From DAIPKP01 sp964539095 (GTDB taxonomy: Bacteria > Synergistota > Synergistia > Synergistales > Aminiphilaceae), in contig CAZIFL010000008.1 in NCBI GenBank assembly GCA_964539095.1, forward strand, positions 1 through 64,000: a DNA stretch of 64,000 bases. Direction: 5' to 3'. Below, in pieces: positions 48,780 through 56,732 of this stretch; positions within the stretch are counted from its first letter, which is position 1; each line of letters opens with the position of its first letter. Under the pieces are notes generated by a model that was not told where the DNA came from, searched no databases, and saw nothing but the letters and a program-made list of their open reading frames with translations. A program made the position numbers and the translations under genes.

Positions 48780-50609
48780 CTATTTTTTTCCTGCATCTTT
48801 GTCAACCCCCAAAACATTTCCGCGAAATCCCGCTCCGGTATCAGTTTTTTGCCTACTCCGGCTCTTCCGCTGGGCCATTCCAGACCGGAGTCCCAGCAGA
48901 AAAGAGCGGCAGTTTCTTCCGAGCCCACCTATCCGATAGCCCCCTTCCTGCATTACCAGGGAGGGAATCTTCATTTCTCCCACAGCCCTTCCCAAAGCGG
49001 TAAAATCCCGGGCCTGAAGACTCCAGGTTCCCGTGGGATCTCCCTTGGCGATATCAAGGCCGAGACAGATCACCAAATAGGCGGGGGCAAAGTGAAAAAT
49101 TCGCTGGAGTGCCTTCCGGAGAGTTTCGAGATAAAGCGCCCCATCCACAGCCTCAGGAAGAGGATAGTTGCCATTAAACCCCAGCCCCTCCCCCTCTCCT
49201 TTTTCATCTGCAAAGCCGGAGAAATAGGGGTAAGCAAAGCGAGGGTGCCCGTGAATGGAGAGGGTAAGCACCCGAGATGTGGCATAAAAAATGTCCTGTT
49301 GCCCATTGCCGTGATGATAATCCAGATCCAGCATCGCCACCCTGCCGAAATCACTGAGATACTGGGCAGCCACCGCAGCATTGTTGAAGTAGCAAAATCC
49401 CCCGAAAAAGCCTCGTTCCGCGTGATGCCCCGGAGGGCGCACCAGGGCATAGGCAATTTTTCGCCCCGAAAGAACCTCCCGAGCCCCTGTCAGGGCACAA
49501 TCCACCCCGCGCCGGGCAGCATCATAGGCCTGACGGCTAATGGGAGTAAAGGTATCCATACAGTAATACCCCGCCCGCACGGGCAGTTCCACCGGAGGGC
49601 GGGCTCGATTGCGCAGAGGGAAGACGTAGGGGTAGAGAGGGGCCTTTTCATCTATTGTCCGGGAAATTTTTTTAAAATACGAGAGATACTCCTGATGGTG
49701 CACCGCAGTAAGGTGACGCTCGGGAAAGTGTGCGGGGGGGATCTCCACAAAGGCCCCCGTGGCCAGGAGTTCCGGAAGAATAGCCCGAATACGGGCGGGA
49801 GACTCCACGTAGCCTCGTTCATGGACGTGATGAATTTCATGCTTATCGGTCACCACCAGAGCGATCTTTTCAAAATCCTCCCCCATCCGGGCGCCCTTCT
49901 CTTCAACGCTCTGGGCTCTCAGATATCGGGGAGGACGAAGCTTGACGGGGTTCTCACAAATGGAATCCAGCACCTTCCGGTTGTACTCAGGGGTACAGAT
50001 ATCGCCATACTTTTTCTTCAAAATTGAGGCCACCACCCGCCTCACATACCCCGCCTCCAGAGGGCGGTTTCGCCCCAGGCCATCGTAGACAAGATAGGGG
50101 GGGTTGTCACCTCCGGGAGTTACGGGGGTTTCGTAGGCGGTTCCTACGATGGGGCGGGCTCCGTACTGCTCGTAGAAGCGAAGGCGTTTTTCATTCTGTT
50201 TTCGAATTTCGGAGTCCCTGCTGAGGGCAGGATCATCGGGAAGGCACTCCATAAAGATTCCAGAAACCCCCAGAGAGAGAGCTTCTCCTCGAATACGGCC
50301 ATAGAGGGCTCCCCCCACTCCTCGGCCAGAACAAGCGGGCTCGCTCGCCAGATAATCGAGAAAACAAAAGGAGAGATCTCCATCGTAATCGAGAAGCCCT
50401 AAACCCAGCAGATCGTGACGCTGATCCTCCGCCACATAGAGGATGCTGCGAAAACCATATTTCAGCGGATGACGCAGCACCTCGGGTATACGGTCAATTT
50501 TATACTGCTCCAAACTCGCGAACTGCTGCCGCAAAAGATGGTTCACCTGTTCAAGAGCGTGTCGATTTACAGGAAGAAGATCGTCAAAAATCCTTCGAAT
50601 ACGAAACAT
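48780..50609 (-). CDS. GNAT acetyltransferase fused to histone-deacetylase-like amidohydrolase
   Basis: A 609-residue two-domain protein. Residues about 1-160 form a GNAT N-acetyltransferase with an acetyl-CoA loop in CSGRGVGGALYGRIRG (93-108). Residues about 245-585 are an acetylpolyamine/histone deacetylase. The catalytic histidine pair is in RPPGHH (His395-His396), zinc ligands are Asp430 and His432 in DLDYHHGNG and Asp519 in LGLDIAKGD, and the transition-state tyrosine is Tyr558 in QEGGYRIG. Both active sites look intact. GGTGAGG precedes the ATG. One chain could thus add and remove acetyl groups, on polyamines, proteins or another amine. A single-gene unit between acetyltransferase and exporter genes. 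Confidence 0.9.
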   Translation of the reverse strand: MFRIRRIFDDLLPVNRHALEQVNHLLRQQFASLEQYKIDRIPEVLRHPLKYGFRSILYVAEDQRHDLLGLGLLDYDGDLSFCFLDYLASEPACSGRGVGGALYGRIRGEALSLGVSGIFMECLPDDPALSRDSEIRKQNEKRLRFYEQYGARPIVGTAYETPVTPGGDNPPYLVYDGLGRNRPLEAGYVRRVVASILKKKYGDICTPEYNRKVLDSICENPVKLRPPRYLRAQSVEEKGARMGEDFEKIALVVTDKHEIHHVHERGYVESPARIRAILPELLATGAFVEIPPAHFPERHLTAVHHQEYLSYFKKISRTIDEKAPLYPYVFPLRNRARPPVELPVRAGYYCMDTFTPISRQAYDAARRGVDCALTGAREVLSGRKIAYALVRPPGHHAERGFFGGFCYFNNAAVAAQYLSDFGRVAMLDLDYHHGNGQQDIFYATSRVLTLSIHGHPRFAYPYFSGFADEKGEGEGLGFNGNYPLPEAVDGALYLETLRKALQRIFHFAPAYLVICLGLDIAKGDPTGTWSLQARDFTALGRAVGEMKIPSLVMQEGGYRIGGLGRNCRSFLLGLRSGMAQRKSRSRQKTDTGAGFRGNVLGVDKDAGKK

Positions 50610-50770
50610 GAAAACCTCACCTTCCGCCTTCAAGGCTGCATATTGACCTTCTCCCCTTTTTGAAGGAAGGGGATTTCTACGACCACTAAGGCAGAAACCC
50701 GAGAAATTTCAGCGGGTCCCTATGAGGTGCATCTTCATCTCGGGTTTATCAGAGAAAAAAAGCTCCCTTT

Positions 50771-51355
50771 TCAGAGTTTTGGGAGGTCTTCTTTTTGAGC
50801 ACACCTCCGCAAATCCTCCCACTCCTCTCGCAGAATTCCGTAACTTACGGAATCATAATACTTCCCCTGCACGATTCTCGCCTTGCGGTACACCGCCTCT
50901 TTTTTGAGCCCGATCTTCTCCGAAAGGCGCATCATTCTTTCGTTCCCGGACCAAGTGGACAAGCCGATGCGAACCAGTTCCGGAAAATCCTTGAAAATTT
51001 CAGTTATCCAGGAGATTAGTATTACTGTTCCCAACCCTTGGCCCCAATATTTTTCGTTGAAAATAACCAGCCCTACTTCCATCCAGAAGGTCTCTTGGGA
51101 TTTCCAATACCAGTTTACTTCCCCCACCAATTCGTCAGCATTCAAGTCAACTACTACTTTTTTGTTTCGCATCACCTGCCCGGATCCACTTCTAATTCGT
51201 GATGCAAGTTCCTCGCCGAGAATTTTCAGCTCCTCTTCGGTCTCCCTGAGGTAATAGGGTCCGTTATATTTGTGATGCTCCCGCCCCGGATGCTTCCAGT
51301 AAAGATACGAATCCAGATCCTTCATCCGGAGATCCCGAATCACGAGCTTACGCAT
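50771..51355 (-). CDS. GNAT-family N-acetyltransferase (RimJ/RimL-like)
   Basis: A 194-residue single-domain acetyltransferase. The acetyl-CoA binding region is FNEKYWGQGLGTVILISWIT (motif A) and the motif B region is WSGNERMMRLSEKIGLKKEA. This pattern is closest to the RimJ/RimL type that acetylates protein N-termini or amine-containing antibiotics. The ATG at 51355 overlaps the end of the upstream YoaP-like gene by eight bases, with GGAG seven bases before it. It is the third gene of an EamA-YoaP-like-GNAT operon. Confidence 0.85.
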   Translation of the reverse strand: MRKLVIRDLRMKDLDSYLYWKHPGREHHKYNGPYYLRETEEELKILGEELASRIRSGSGQVMRNKKVVVDLNADELVGEVNWYWKSQETFWMEVGLVIFNEKYWGQGLGTVILISWITEIFKDFPELVRIGLSTWSGNERMMRLSEKIGLKKEAVYRKARIVQGKYYDSVSYGILREEWEDLRRCAQKEDLPKL

Positions 51356-52124
51356 CGTAGTTCTCCAGAATCTTGTCAAATTGATTATTCATACAGGCAC
51401 TGATATCGGTGGTTACAAACTTTCCATCGTAAAACATGCTGAAGATGGTGGCAGGGGTGGGAGCAGCTTGAGCCTGCTCCATACTTGCCAGCTTGATGAT
51501 CTTCAGCGGTATGTTCCGTTTCGTACAGCTTTCCACAAGGGACTCCCGAACATGGTACTCCGAATAAGGACACCGGTTCGAGTAGTAGACCACACACCCG
51601 GATTTCTCGGGGATTCTTTCGTTTTTCACACAGTCCTTGAAACATGGAGTCTCCTGGGAAGTGCCGAAGTCCAGGGAAAGGAGAGAAAATCCTGAAGAAA
51701 GGCTTTCGCAAATCCGAAACCCCTGCCGCAACAGCCAGTTCGTATCGCTCATAAAGTGAAACTTTTTCGTCCCCACCACCGTCACCAAACCGCTCTTTCC
51801 CAACCTTTCCGCAGTCTCCACCGTCTCCTGAAGAAGAGCTTTGCCATGCCCACAGCCCTTGTATTTTCCGGAAACCCAGAAACAACCGATCATCAAATAA
51901 CCCGACGCCGTAACGGGAACCCAGGCAGTTTCCGCCGGACCGTATTCGATAAAGACCTTGGCTCGCTCGTCGAGGCGACGGAAAACATACTCACGGTCAA
52001 ATTCCTCCGCCAGCCATTGCTTCTTCTGGCGGTACCCTTCTGCACACTTCTTGTCGGAGAAGGCGCAACATATGTGTTCCGTCCCGATGTTTTCCTTTGT
52101 AATAGTGATATACAATCCTCTCAT
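51348..52124 (-). CDS. GNAT acetyltransferase with YoaP-like C-terminal domain
   Basis: A 258-residue protein. The N-terminal half is a GNAT domain (acetyl-CoA loop in KYKGCGHGKALLQETVETA). The C-terminal part (about 175-255) resembles the YoaP-like domain, beginning at SGCVVYYSNRCPYSEYHVRE with a thioredoxin-like CPYS. It has several cysteines, including a CCAFSDKKC segment near the N-terminus. It starts at an ATG that shares four bases (ATGA) with the stop of the EamA gene and overlaps the next GNAT gene, so all three should be coexpressed. The substrate is unknown. Confidence 0.82.
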   Translation of the reverse strand: MRGLYITITKENIGTEHICCAFSDKKCAEGYRQKKQWLAEEFDREYVFRRLDERAKVFIEYGPAETAWVPVTASGYLMIGCFWVSGKYKGCGHGKALLQETVETAERLGKSGLVTVVGTKKFHFMSDTNWLLRQGFRICESLSSGFSLLSLDFGTSQETPCFKDCVKNERIPEKSGCVVYYSNRCPYSEYHVRESLVESCTKRNIPLKIIKLASMEQAQAAPTPATIFSMFYDGKFVTTDISACMNNQFDKILENYDA

Positions 52125-53050
52125 CTCCCGTTACGTTTATTTGCCAACAGGATCCCCCCCACGATAAGGGGAGCGCTGGTAAGATGCACAACCCCCACAT
52201 GCTCCCCCAAAAATAACAGCGCGAGAAGGGCGCTGAAAAGAGGCAGGGTATAGTAGATAATCCCCGCCCGGGCAGGGCCAATGGTAGCGATGGCCTTGTT
52301 CCAGAGAAGAAAGGCAAGAAACGAAGCCCCCACTCCTACGTAAAGGATGGCTCCTACCATGGTGAGATTCCACCCTACCCAGGGATGTACGCTCCGCTCC
52401 CAGAAAAAGGCGGGGGCAAGAAAGAACAACCCCAGGATAAAGGTGGAGAGCTGCAGGCTCGCTATGCTGATCTCTCCGGGCTTGCGCCGGATCAGAAGGC
52501 TGTAGACCGCGAAGATAACCGACGCCAGAAGCATCCAGAGATCCCCCCGGGCAAAAGCAAGGTTTCGGATCACTCCGAAATCTCCCCGGGTAAGAAGCAG
52601 AAGCACCCCCAGAAGCACCACCCCCATTCCCGCAATTCTGAGTGGCGGGCAGGGCTCTCCGAAAAAGATCCGGGAGAAGAGAAGTATAAAGATGGGGAAA
52701 GTAATAGCTATAAGGGAGAGGTTCATGGCGGTGGTACTCCCCCCGGCAACGTAGATAAGGGTGTTGAAGAGAGCGATCCCCAAAAAGGCAGTGACGCCAA
52801 GATAGGGGAGATGCCGCACCAGAACCTTTCGCTCTCGCAAGAGCCCCTGCAGACCGAAGGGGAGAAAGACAAGTACCGCCACCACCCAACGCCAGAAGGC
52901 GAGCTGCACCGGAGGGATGGCAGAGCTGAGCCCCCGAGCGACGATAAAGTTTCCCGACCAGATGGCAGTCGCCCCCAGGGCTGCGAGAATTCCCGCCATG
53001 GCCGGGTTTTTTCTCAGCCATTCCACATAAAAATCTATTTTCAGGACCAT
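52121..53050 (-). CDS. EamA/DMT-superfamily exporter
   Basis: A 309-residue inner-membrane protein with ten helices and two EamA repeats (ILAALGATAIWSGNFIVARG, then WMLLASVIFAVYSLLIRRKP). The open frame extends 79 codons upstream with no family likeness; AAGGAGG eight bases before the ATG at 53050 decides the start. Its stop overlaps the start of the YoaP-like acetyltransferase by four bases. First gene of the exporter-acetyltransferase operon, divergent from the DUF6305-TRAP operon. Confidence 0.88.
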   Translation of the reverse strand: MVLKIDFYVEWLRKNPAMAGILAALGATAIWSGNFIVARGLSSAIPPVQLAFWRWVVAVLVFLPFGLQGLLRERKVLVRHLPYLGVTAFLGIALFNTLIYVAGGSTTAMNLSLIAITFPIFILLFSRIFFGEPCPPLRIAGMGVVLLGVLLLLTRGDFGVIRNLAFARGDLWMLLASVIFAVYSLLIRRKPGEISIASLQLSTFILGLFFLAPAFFWERSVHPWVGWNLTMVGAILYVGVGASFLAFLLWNKAIATIGPARAGIIYYTLPLFSALLALLFLGEHVGVVHLTSAPLIVGGILLANKRNGR

Positions 53051-53301
53051 ACAAAAACCTCCTTTTTCTTTCTGCACTTCTTGAGCACCACAGGAGTATA
53101 CCAGGGTTTTTCTGCAATTCCGGGGAGGTTTTCCACAAAAGAAATATGAGAAAAAATCTAGCCCTTTCTTCGTTATAGCTCTAGGATAAAGGATGAAAGG
53201 TTTTGGGATCTTCGAGATCTTTTCAAATTTTGTCTTTTGGAAACTCCTCCCGAATTCACGAGGAGAGATATCAGGGGTCGCACACAAGGAGGAATGTAAC
53301 T
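53051..53301. promoter_or_regulatory. Divergent region, EamA operon / DUF6305-TRAP operon
   Basis: No gene. Both operons should be promoted from here. TTATAG at about 53174 and GATAAA at about 53188 are weak plus-strand -10 candidates; no clear -35 or palindrome is seen. Confidence 0.35.
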
Positions 53302-53865
53302 ATGAAGGTTGTAAACAGCTGCAAAGCACGTATCATCCTGGGGACGCTGGCCGCCCTCTTTCTTCTGGCAGGCACCGCCTTCGCCGCCGAGGTAGCGCTT
53401 ACATCGGTGGGACAGAGCCCGGATGGCACCATGGTACAGGTGGTGATGAAGCGCCTCAAGATCTCTATGGAGTATGACAAGCTCATGGAGCCTGCGGCGC
53501 TGACGGATGAGAAGGTGCTCATCGCCGTGGTGGGGGGTAGCTCCAAGGGACTTGGAGCCGCAGGGATCGACAAGGATCAGGAGCTTGCCCGGGCCTTGGC
53601 TCTGCTCGATGCAGCCAAGGCAAAGGGGATGAAGATCCTGGTAATGCACGTAGGAGGCGAAGGGCGCCGGGGACAGCTTTCGGATATGTTCATCGAAGCG
53701 GTAACCCCCAAGGGAGATGCCATCATCCTTGTGGCAGGTGCTGACCATGACGGCATCTTCACCAATCTTGCCGGGGCGGGCGTGCAGATCTATACGGCGG
53801 AGTCGGTGAAAAAAACCGAAGAGCCTCTTAAGACTCTTCTCGCTTCCTGGGGCGTGGGTCAGTAA
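53302..53865 (+). CDS. Secreted DUF6305-like protein
   Basis: A 187-residue exported protein. A signal peptide spans about 1-28 (hydrophobic run IILGTLAALFLLAGTAFA, cleavage expected after AFA). The mature part is a compact alpha/beta domain: strand segments VLIAVVGGSSKG, KILVMHVGGEGRRG, DAIILVAGADHDG and VQIYTAESV alternate with helices, a Rossmann- or binding-protein-like pattern. I believe it belongs to the DUF6305 family, but that assignment is from memory. AAGGAGG precedes the ATG. The TRAP-type permease gene starts 29 bases later, and no ordinary TRAP receptor is present, so this protein may be the periplasmic receptor of an unusual transporter. Confidence 0.72.
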   Translation: MKVVNSCKARIILGTLAALFLLAGTAFAAEVALTSVGQSPDGTMVQVVMKRLKISMEYDKLMEPAALTDEKVLIAVVGGSSKGLGAAGIDKDQELARALALLDAAKAKGMKILVMHVGGEGRRGQLSDMFIEAVTPKGDAIILVAGADHDGIFTNLAGAGVQIYTAESVKKTEEPLKTLLASWGVGQ

Positions 53866-53894
53866 GGCCCCGAAGCAGAAAGGCAGGATAGTTT

Positions 53895-55193
53895 ATGGAA
53901 TGGTTTTGGCCCGAAGGGTTCTATACCCTTCTCATGATCGGCGTGTTCGCCTTCGGGGCCTTTGCCCTGAAGCTTCCCATCGCCATCGCCATGGCTCTTG
54001 CGGCAGTCTCCGGCGCTGTGGCGGGGGGGGAGGGCTTCCCCCTGAGACATCTCGTGGAGGGGTGTTTCGGTTATCTTGATACGATTCTCATCATTGCGGC
54101 GGCCATGATCTTCATGAAAACCGTGGAGAATATCGGCCTTCTTGAGGCGGTGGCGGCCTGGGTAATCCGCAAGTTCCGCCGGAGTCCTCTGCTGCTGAGC
54201 ATGGGTATTATGCTGCTCATCATGATCCCCGGGATGATCACCGGCTCCTCCACCGCTGCGGTACTTACCACGGGTGCTCTGGTGGCTCCGGTACTTCTCA
54301 AGCTGGGAGTACAGGTGCACAAAACTGCCGCGGTGATCGCCATGGGGGCCATCTTTGGCATGATCGCCCCCCCCATCAGCCTTCCCGCCATGATTATCGG
54401 CGGAGGGATCGACATGCCCTACGTGGGGTTCGGGCTTCCCCTGCTCATCTGCACGGTGCCTCTTGCGGTGGTGACCGCTCTTCTGCTCATCTACCCCTCT
54501 CTACGCAAGAAAGTGGAGGATGAAGCCGCTCTGGAGGAGGAGCTGCTGCGGATGGAGCGCACCCCTCTTTCGCTGCTTCTCTTTCTTCCCGTGCTGTTGC
54601 TGGTGGTGCTTCTCGGAGGAGAGCGGCTCCTCCCCCGCTTCTGGCCTAGCCTGGGGATGCCCCTGGGCTTTCTTCTGGCCTCCGCCTCGGCTTTTCTTAC
54701 GGGGATCTCTCCCAAGAGCTGGAAGCCTCTGGCTACGGTGACGGATGCGGTGAACGACGCCCTTCCGGTGATGGGCATTCTCATGGGAGTGGGGATGTTC
54801 ATCCAGGTGATGACCCTTACGGGGGTTCGAGGGTTCGTGGTGGTCTCTGCTCTGGCCCTCCCGGCGTGGCTCCTCTACGTGGGGATCGCCACCTCCATGC
54901 CCCTCTTCGGGGCGGTCTCATCCTTCGGCTCCGCTTCGGTGCTGGGGGTTCCCTTTCTTCTGGCCCTGCTGGGGCGTAACGAGATCATCGTTGCCTCGGC
55001 GCTCAGCCTTATTGCGGGGCTGGGGGATCTCATGCCCCCCACGGCACTGGCGGGGATCTTCGCCGCCCAGGTGGTGGGAGAGAAGAACTACTTCAAGGTG
55101 CTTAAGTTCTGCTGGTTCCCAGGCGTTCTTACCGCCCTCTGGGGTATTGCGGTGATTCTCGGCTCCAAGTACATTGCGGGCGTGCTGTATTAG
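53895..55193 (+). CDS. TRAP-type large permease (DctM-like)
   Basis: A 432-residue inner-membrane protein with about 12 helices, related to DctM. It has IPGMITGSSTAAVLTTGALV in the first half and FGAVSSFGSASVLGVPFLLA in the second, as well as the IAPPISLPAMIIGGG turn. Unlike ordinary TRAP loci there is no DctP receptor and no four-helix DctQ. Instead a secreted DUF6305-like protein precedes it and a 49-residue membrane protein follows. Transport should be sodium- or proton-driven. The substrate is perhaps a product of the exported hydrolases encoded downstream. AGGA precedes the ATG. Confidence 0.88.
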   Translation: MEWFWPEGFYTLLMIGVFAFGAFALKLPIAIAMALAAVSGAVAGGEGFPLRHLVEGCFGYLDTILIIAAAMIFMKTVENIGLLEAVAAWVIRKFRRSPLLLSMGIMLLIMIPGMITGSSTAAVLTTGALVAPVLLKLGVQVHKTAAVIAMGAIFGMIAPPISLPAMIIGGGIDMPYVGFGLPLLICTVPLAVVTALLLIYPSLRKKVEDEAALEEELLRMERTPLSLLLFLPVLLLVVLLGGERLLPRFWPSLGMPLGFLLASASAFLTGISPKSWKPLATVTDAVNDALPVMGILMGVGMFIQVMTLTGVRGFVVVSALALPAWLLYVGIATSMPLFGAVSSFGSASVLGVPFLLALLGRNEIIVASALSLIAGLGDLMPPTALAGIFAAQVVGEKNYFKVLKFCWFPGVLTALWGIAVILGSKYIAGVLY

Positions 55194-55211
55194 AGAGGAG
55201 AGAGACTACTC

Positions 55212-55361
55212 ATGATTATGACCCTTATCTACCGCGCCATCGTGCTCTTTGTGCTCCTTCTGGTGGTGCGCTGCATGTTCCGGGAGAAGGAGTTCTGGAA
55301 GCAGGCCACAGGGGCTCTCGTGCTGATACCCCTGATTCTCCGGTTTCTTATGATCAAGTAG
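55212..55361 (+). CDS. 49-residue two-helix membrane protein
   Basis: A very short gene with GAGGAG upstream, 18 bases after the TRAP permease stop and 13 bases before the M14 gene. The sequence starts MIMTLIYRAIVLFVLLLV, has a charged turn FREKEFWK and a second hydrophobic stretch GALVLIPLILRFLM before ending IK. Two short helices with a basic/acidic loop between them are predicted. Its fixed place behind a permease that lacks DctQ suggests it may be a minimal small subunit or assembly factor. No family recognised. Confidence 0.78.
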   Translation: MIMTLIYRAIVLFVLLLVVRCMFREKEFWKQATGALVLIPLILRFLMIK

Positions 55362-55374
55362 GAGGCGGTAACCT

Positions 55375-56520
55375 ATGTCTTGGGACATCAATTTTCGGGG
55401 CACCCGCCTGACGGCGCTGCTCCTGGTTCTTCTCGCGGGAGGAGCCGCCTTTCTCGGGGCTCAGCAGTTCATGGTGATGTGGGAGCCCGATAGAGTGGTT
55501 CCCGCTCCGGGGTTCGAAGAGCATATGCTCTCGGAGTGGTTCGAGGGGATCAAAGATACCCCCGCGGATACCCCGGTGTACATCCAGTCTGGAGAAAACC
55601 CCGGAGGCACTGTACTCATTCTGGGGGGAACCCACCCCAACGAACCCTCTTCGGCTCTCACGGCGGTGCTCTTTCTGGAGCGGGCCCAGATGGAGACGGG
55701 ACGGCTTATTGTGATTCCCTTCGGAAACGCCATGGCCTTTACCCACAACTCTCCTCAGGAGGCCTCGCCTCAGAAGATCTCCTTTAGGCTTCCCGACGGC
55801 TCTTCCCGAACCTTCCGCTACGGATCCCGGGCCACCAACCCCATCTTCCAGTGGCCCGCTCCGGATGTCTATATCCATCCTCAGTCCGGGCAGGAGCTTG
55901 CGGGGAGCGAGAAGAGCAATCTCAACCGGGCTCATCCGGGCACCCCAGATGGAGCCCTCACCCAGCGGCTGGCCTACGCCTTGCGGCAGCTTATCATCGC
56001 GGAAAAGGTGGATCTCGCCTTCGATCTTCACGAGGCCTCTCCGGAGTACCCCGTGGTAAACGCTGCGGTGGCCCACGAGCGGAGCATGGAGCTTACCGCC
56101 ATGGTGGCCATGGAGCTGGAGGATATAGGCATCCCCCTGCGGATAGAACCCTCCCCCAAGAACCTCCGGGGGCTCACCCACCGCGAGTGGGGAGACTACA
56201 CCGAAACCCTGCCGGTGCTCATGGAAACGGGAAATCCCAGCCAGGGACGGCTTCGGGGACGCACCAACGAAGAACTGGCACTCACCGGACGTGATAAGAG
56301 CTACGCCAAGGCTTCCAAATTGGGGCTTCTCTTCATCCCTTACGAAGAAGACCAGCCTCTAGACTACCGCATCGGCCGTCACACCCAGTCCATCCTCACC
56401 TTCATGGAGATGCTCGGTTTTCTTGACGAAGAAAAAGAGGTGCTCCTTGAAGGAGTGCCGGGGATGGAAGATCTAACCGAAAAGGGTTTCGGCGCCTGGC
56501 TTCAGCCTTTGGGGAGCTAA
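55375..56520 (+). CDS. Exported M14-type deacylase (succinylglutamate desuccinylase/aspartoacylase-like)
   Basis: A 381-residue zinc hydrolase-like protein. An N-terminal hydrophobic segment (about 12-34) is a signal anchor, placing the enzyme in the periplasm. Zinc ligands appear in GGTHPNEPS (His and Glu) and the third in FDLHEA. The substrate-binding NR pair is in SNLNRAHPG, and the probable catalytic Glu is in VLMETGNP. Cytoplasmic AstE and aspartoacylase share this pattern but are not exported. It should remove an acyl or amino-acyl group from a small carboxylate-containing compound or peptide. AGGAGG precedes the ATG. It is the last tight member of the DUF6305-TRAP operon; ggt follows after 212 bases. 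Confidence 0.85.
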   Translation: MSWDINFRGTRLTALLLVLLAGGAAFLGAQQFMVMWEPDRVVPAPGFEEHMLSEWFEGIKDTPADTPVYIQSGENPGGTVLILGGTHPNEPSSALTAVLFLERAQMETGRLIVIPFGNAMAFTHNSPQEASPQKISFRLPDGSSRTFRYGSRATNPIFQWPAPDVYIHPQSGQELAGSEKSNLNRAHPGTPDGALTQRLAYALRQLIIAEKVDLAFDLHEASPEYPVVNAAVAHERSMELTAMVAMELEDIGIPLRIEPSPKNLRGLTHREWGDYTETLPVLMETGNPSQGRLRGRTNEELALTGRDKSYAKASKLGLLFIPYEEDQPLDYRIGRHTQSILTFMEMLGFLDEEKEVLLEGVPGMEDLTEKGFGAWLQPLGS

Positions 56521-56732
56521 CACTAGGGGAATTTTTTAAACTCTATCTGCAAAGTTCTGCAAGGTGCTGATTTCTCGTGAAAGTTCTTCTTTCTGATCCA
56601 TGATCTATGATATGCTACTGTGGAGACAGGAGAAACGTATCCTCAGATTTCTTTCGGCATCATTCTCGGGGGTTTTCTAACGAGGAAATGACCCGAGAAA
56701 ATATCTTTATTTTTTCAAGGAGGGGTTGTGTA
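56521..56732 (+). promoter_or_regulatory. Region between the M14 gene and ggt
   Basis: No terminator is visible after the M14 gene. TATGCT at about 56613 may be a -10 box for ggt. Transcription from the upstream operon may also read through. Confidence 0.35.
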
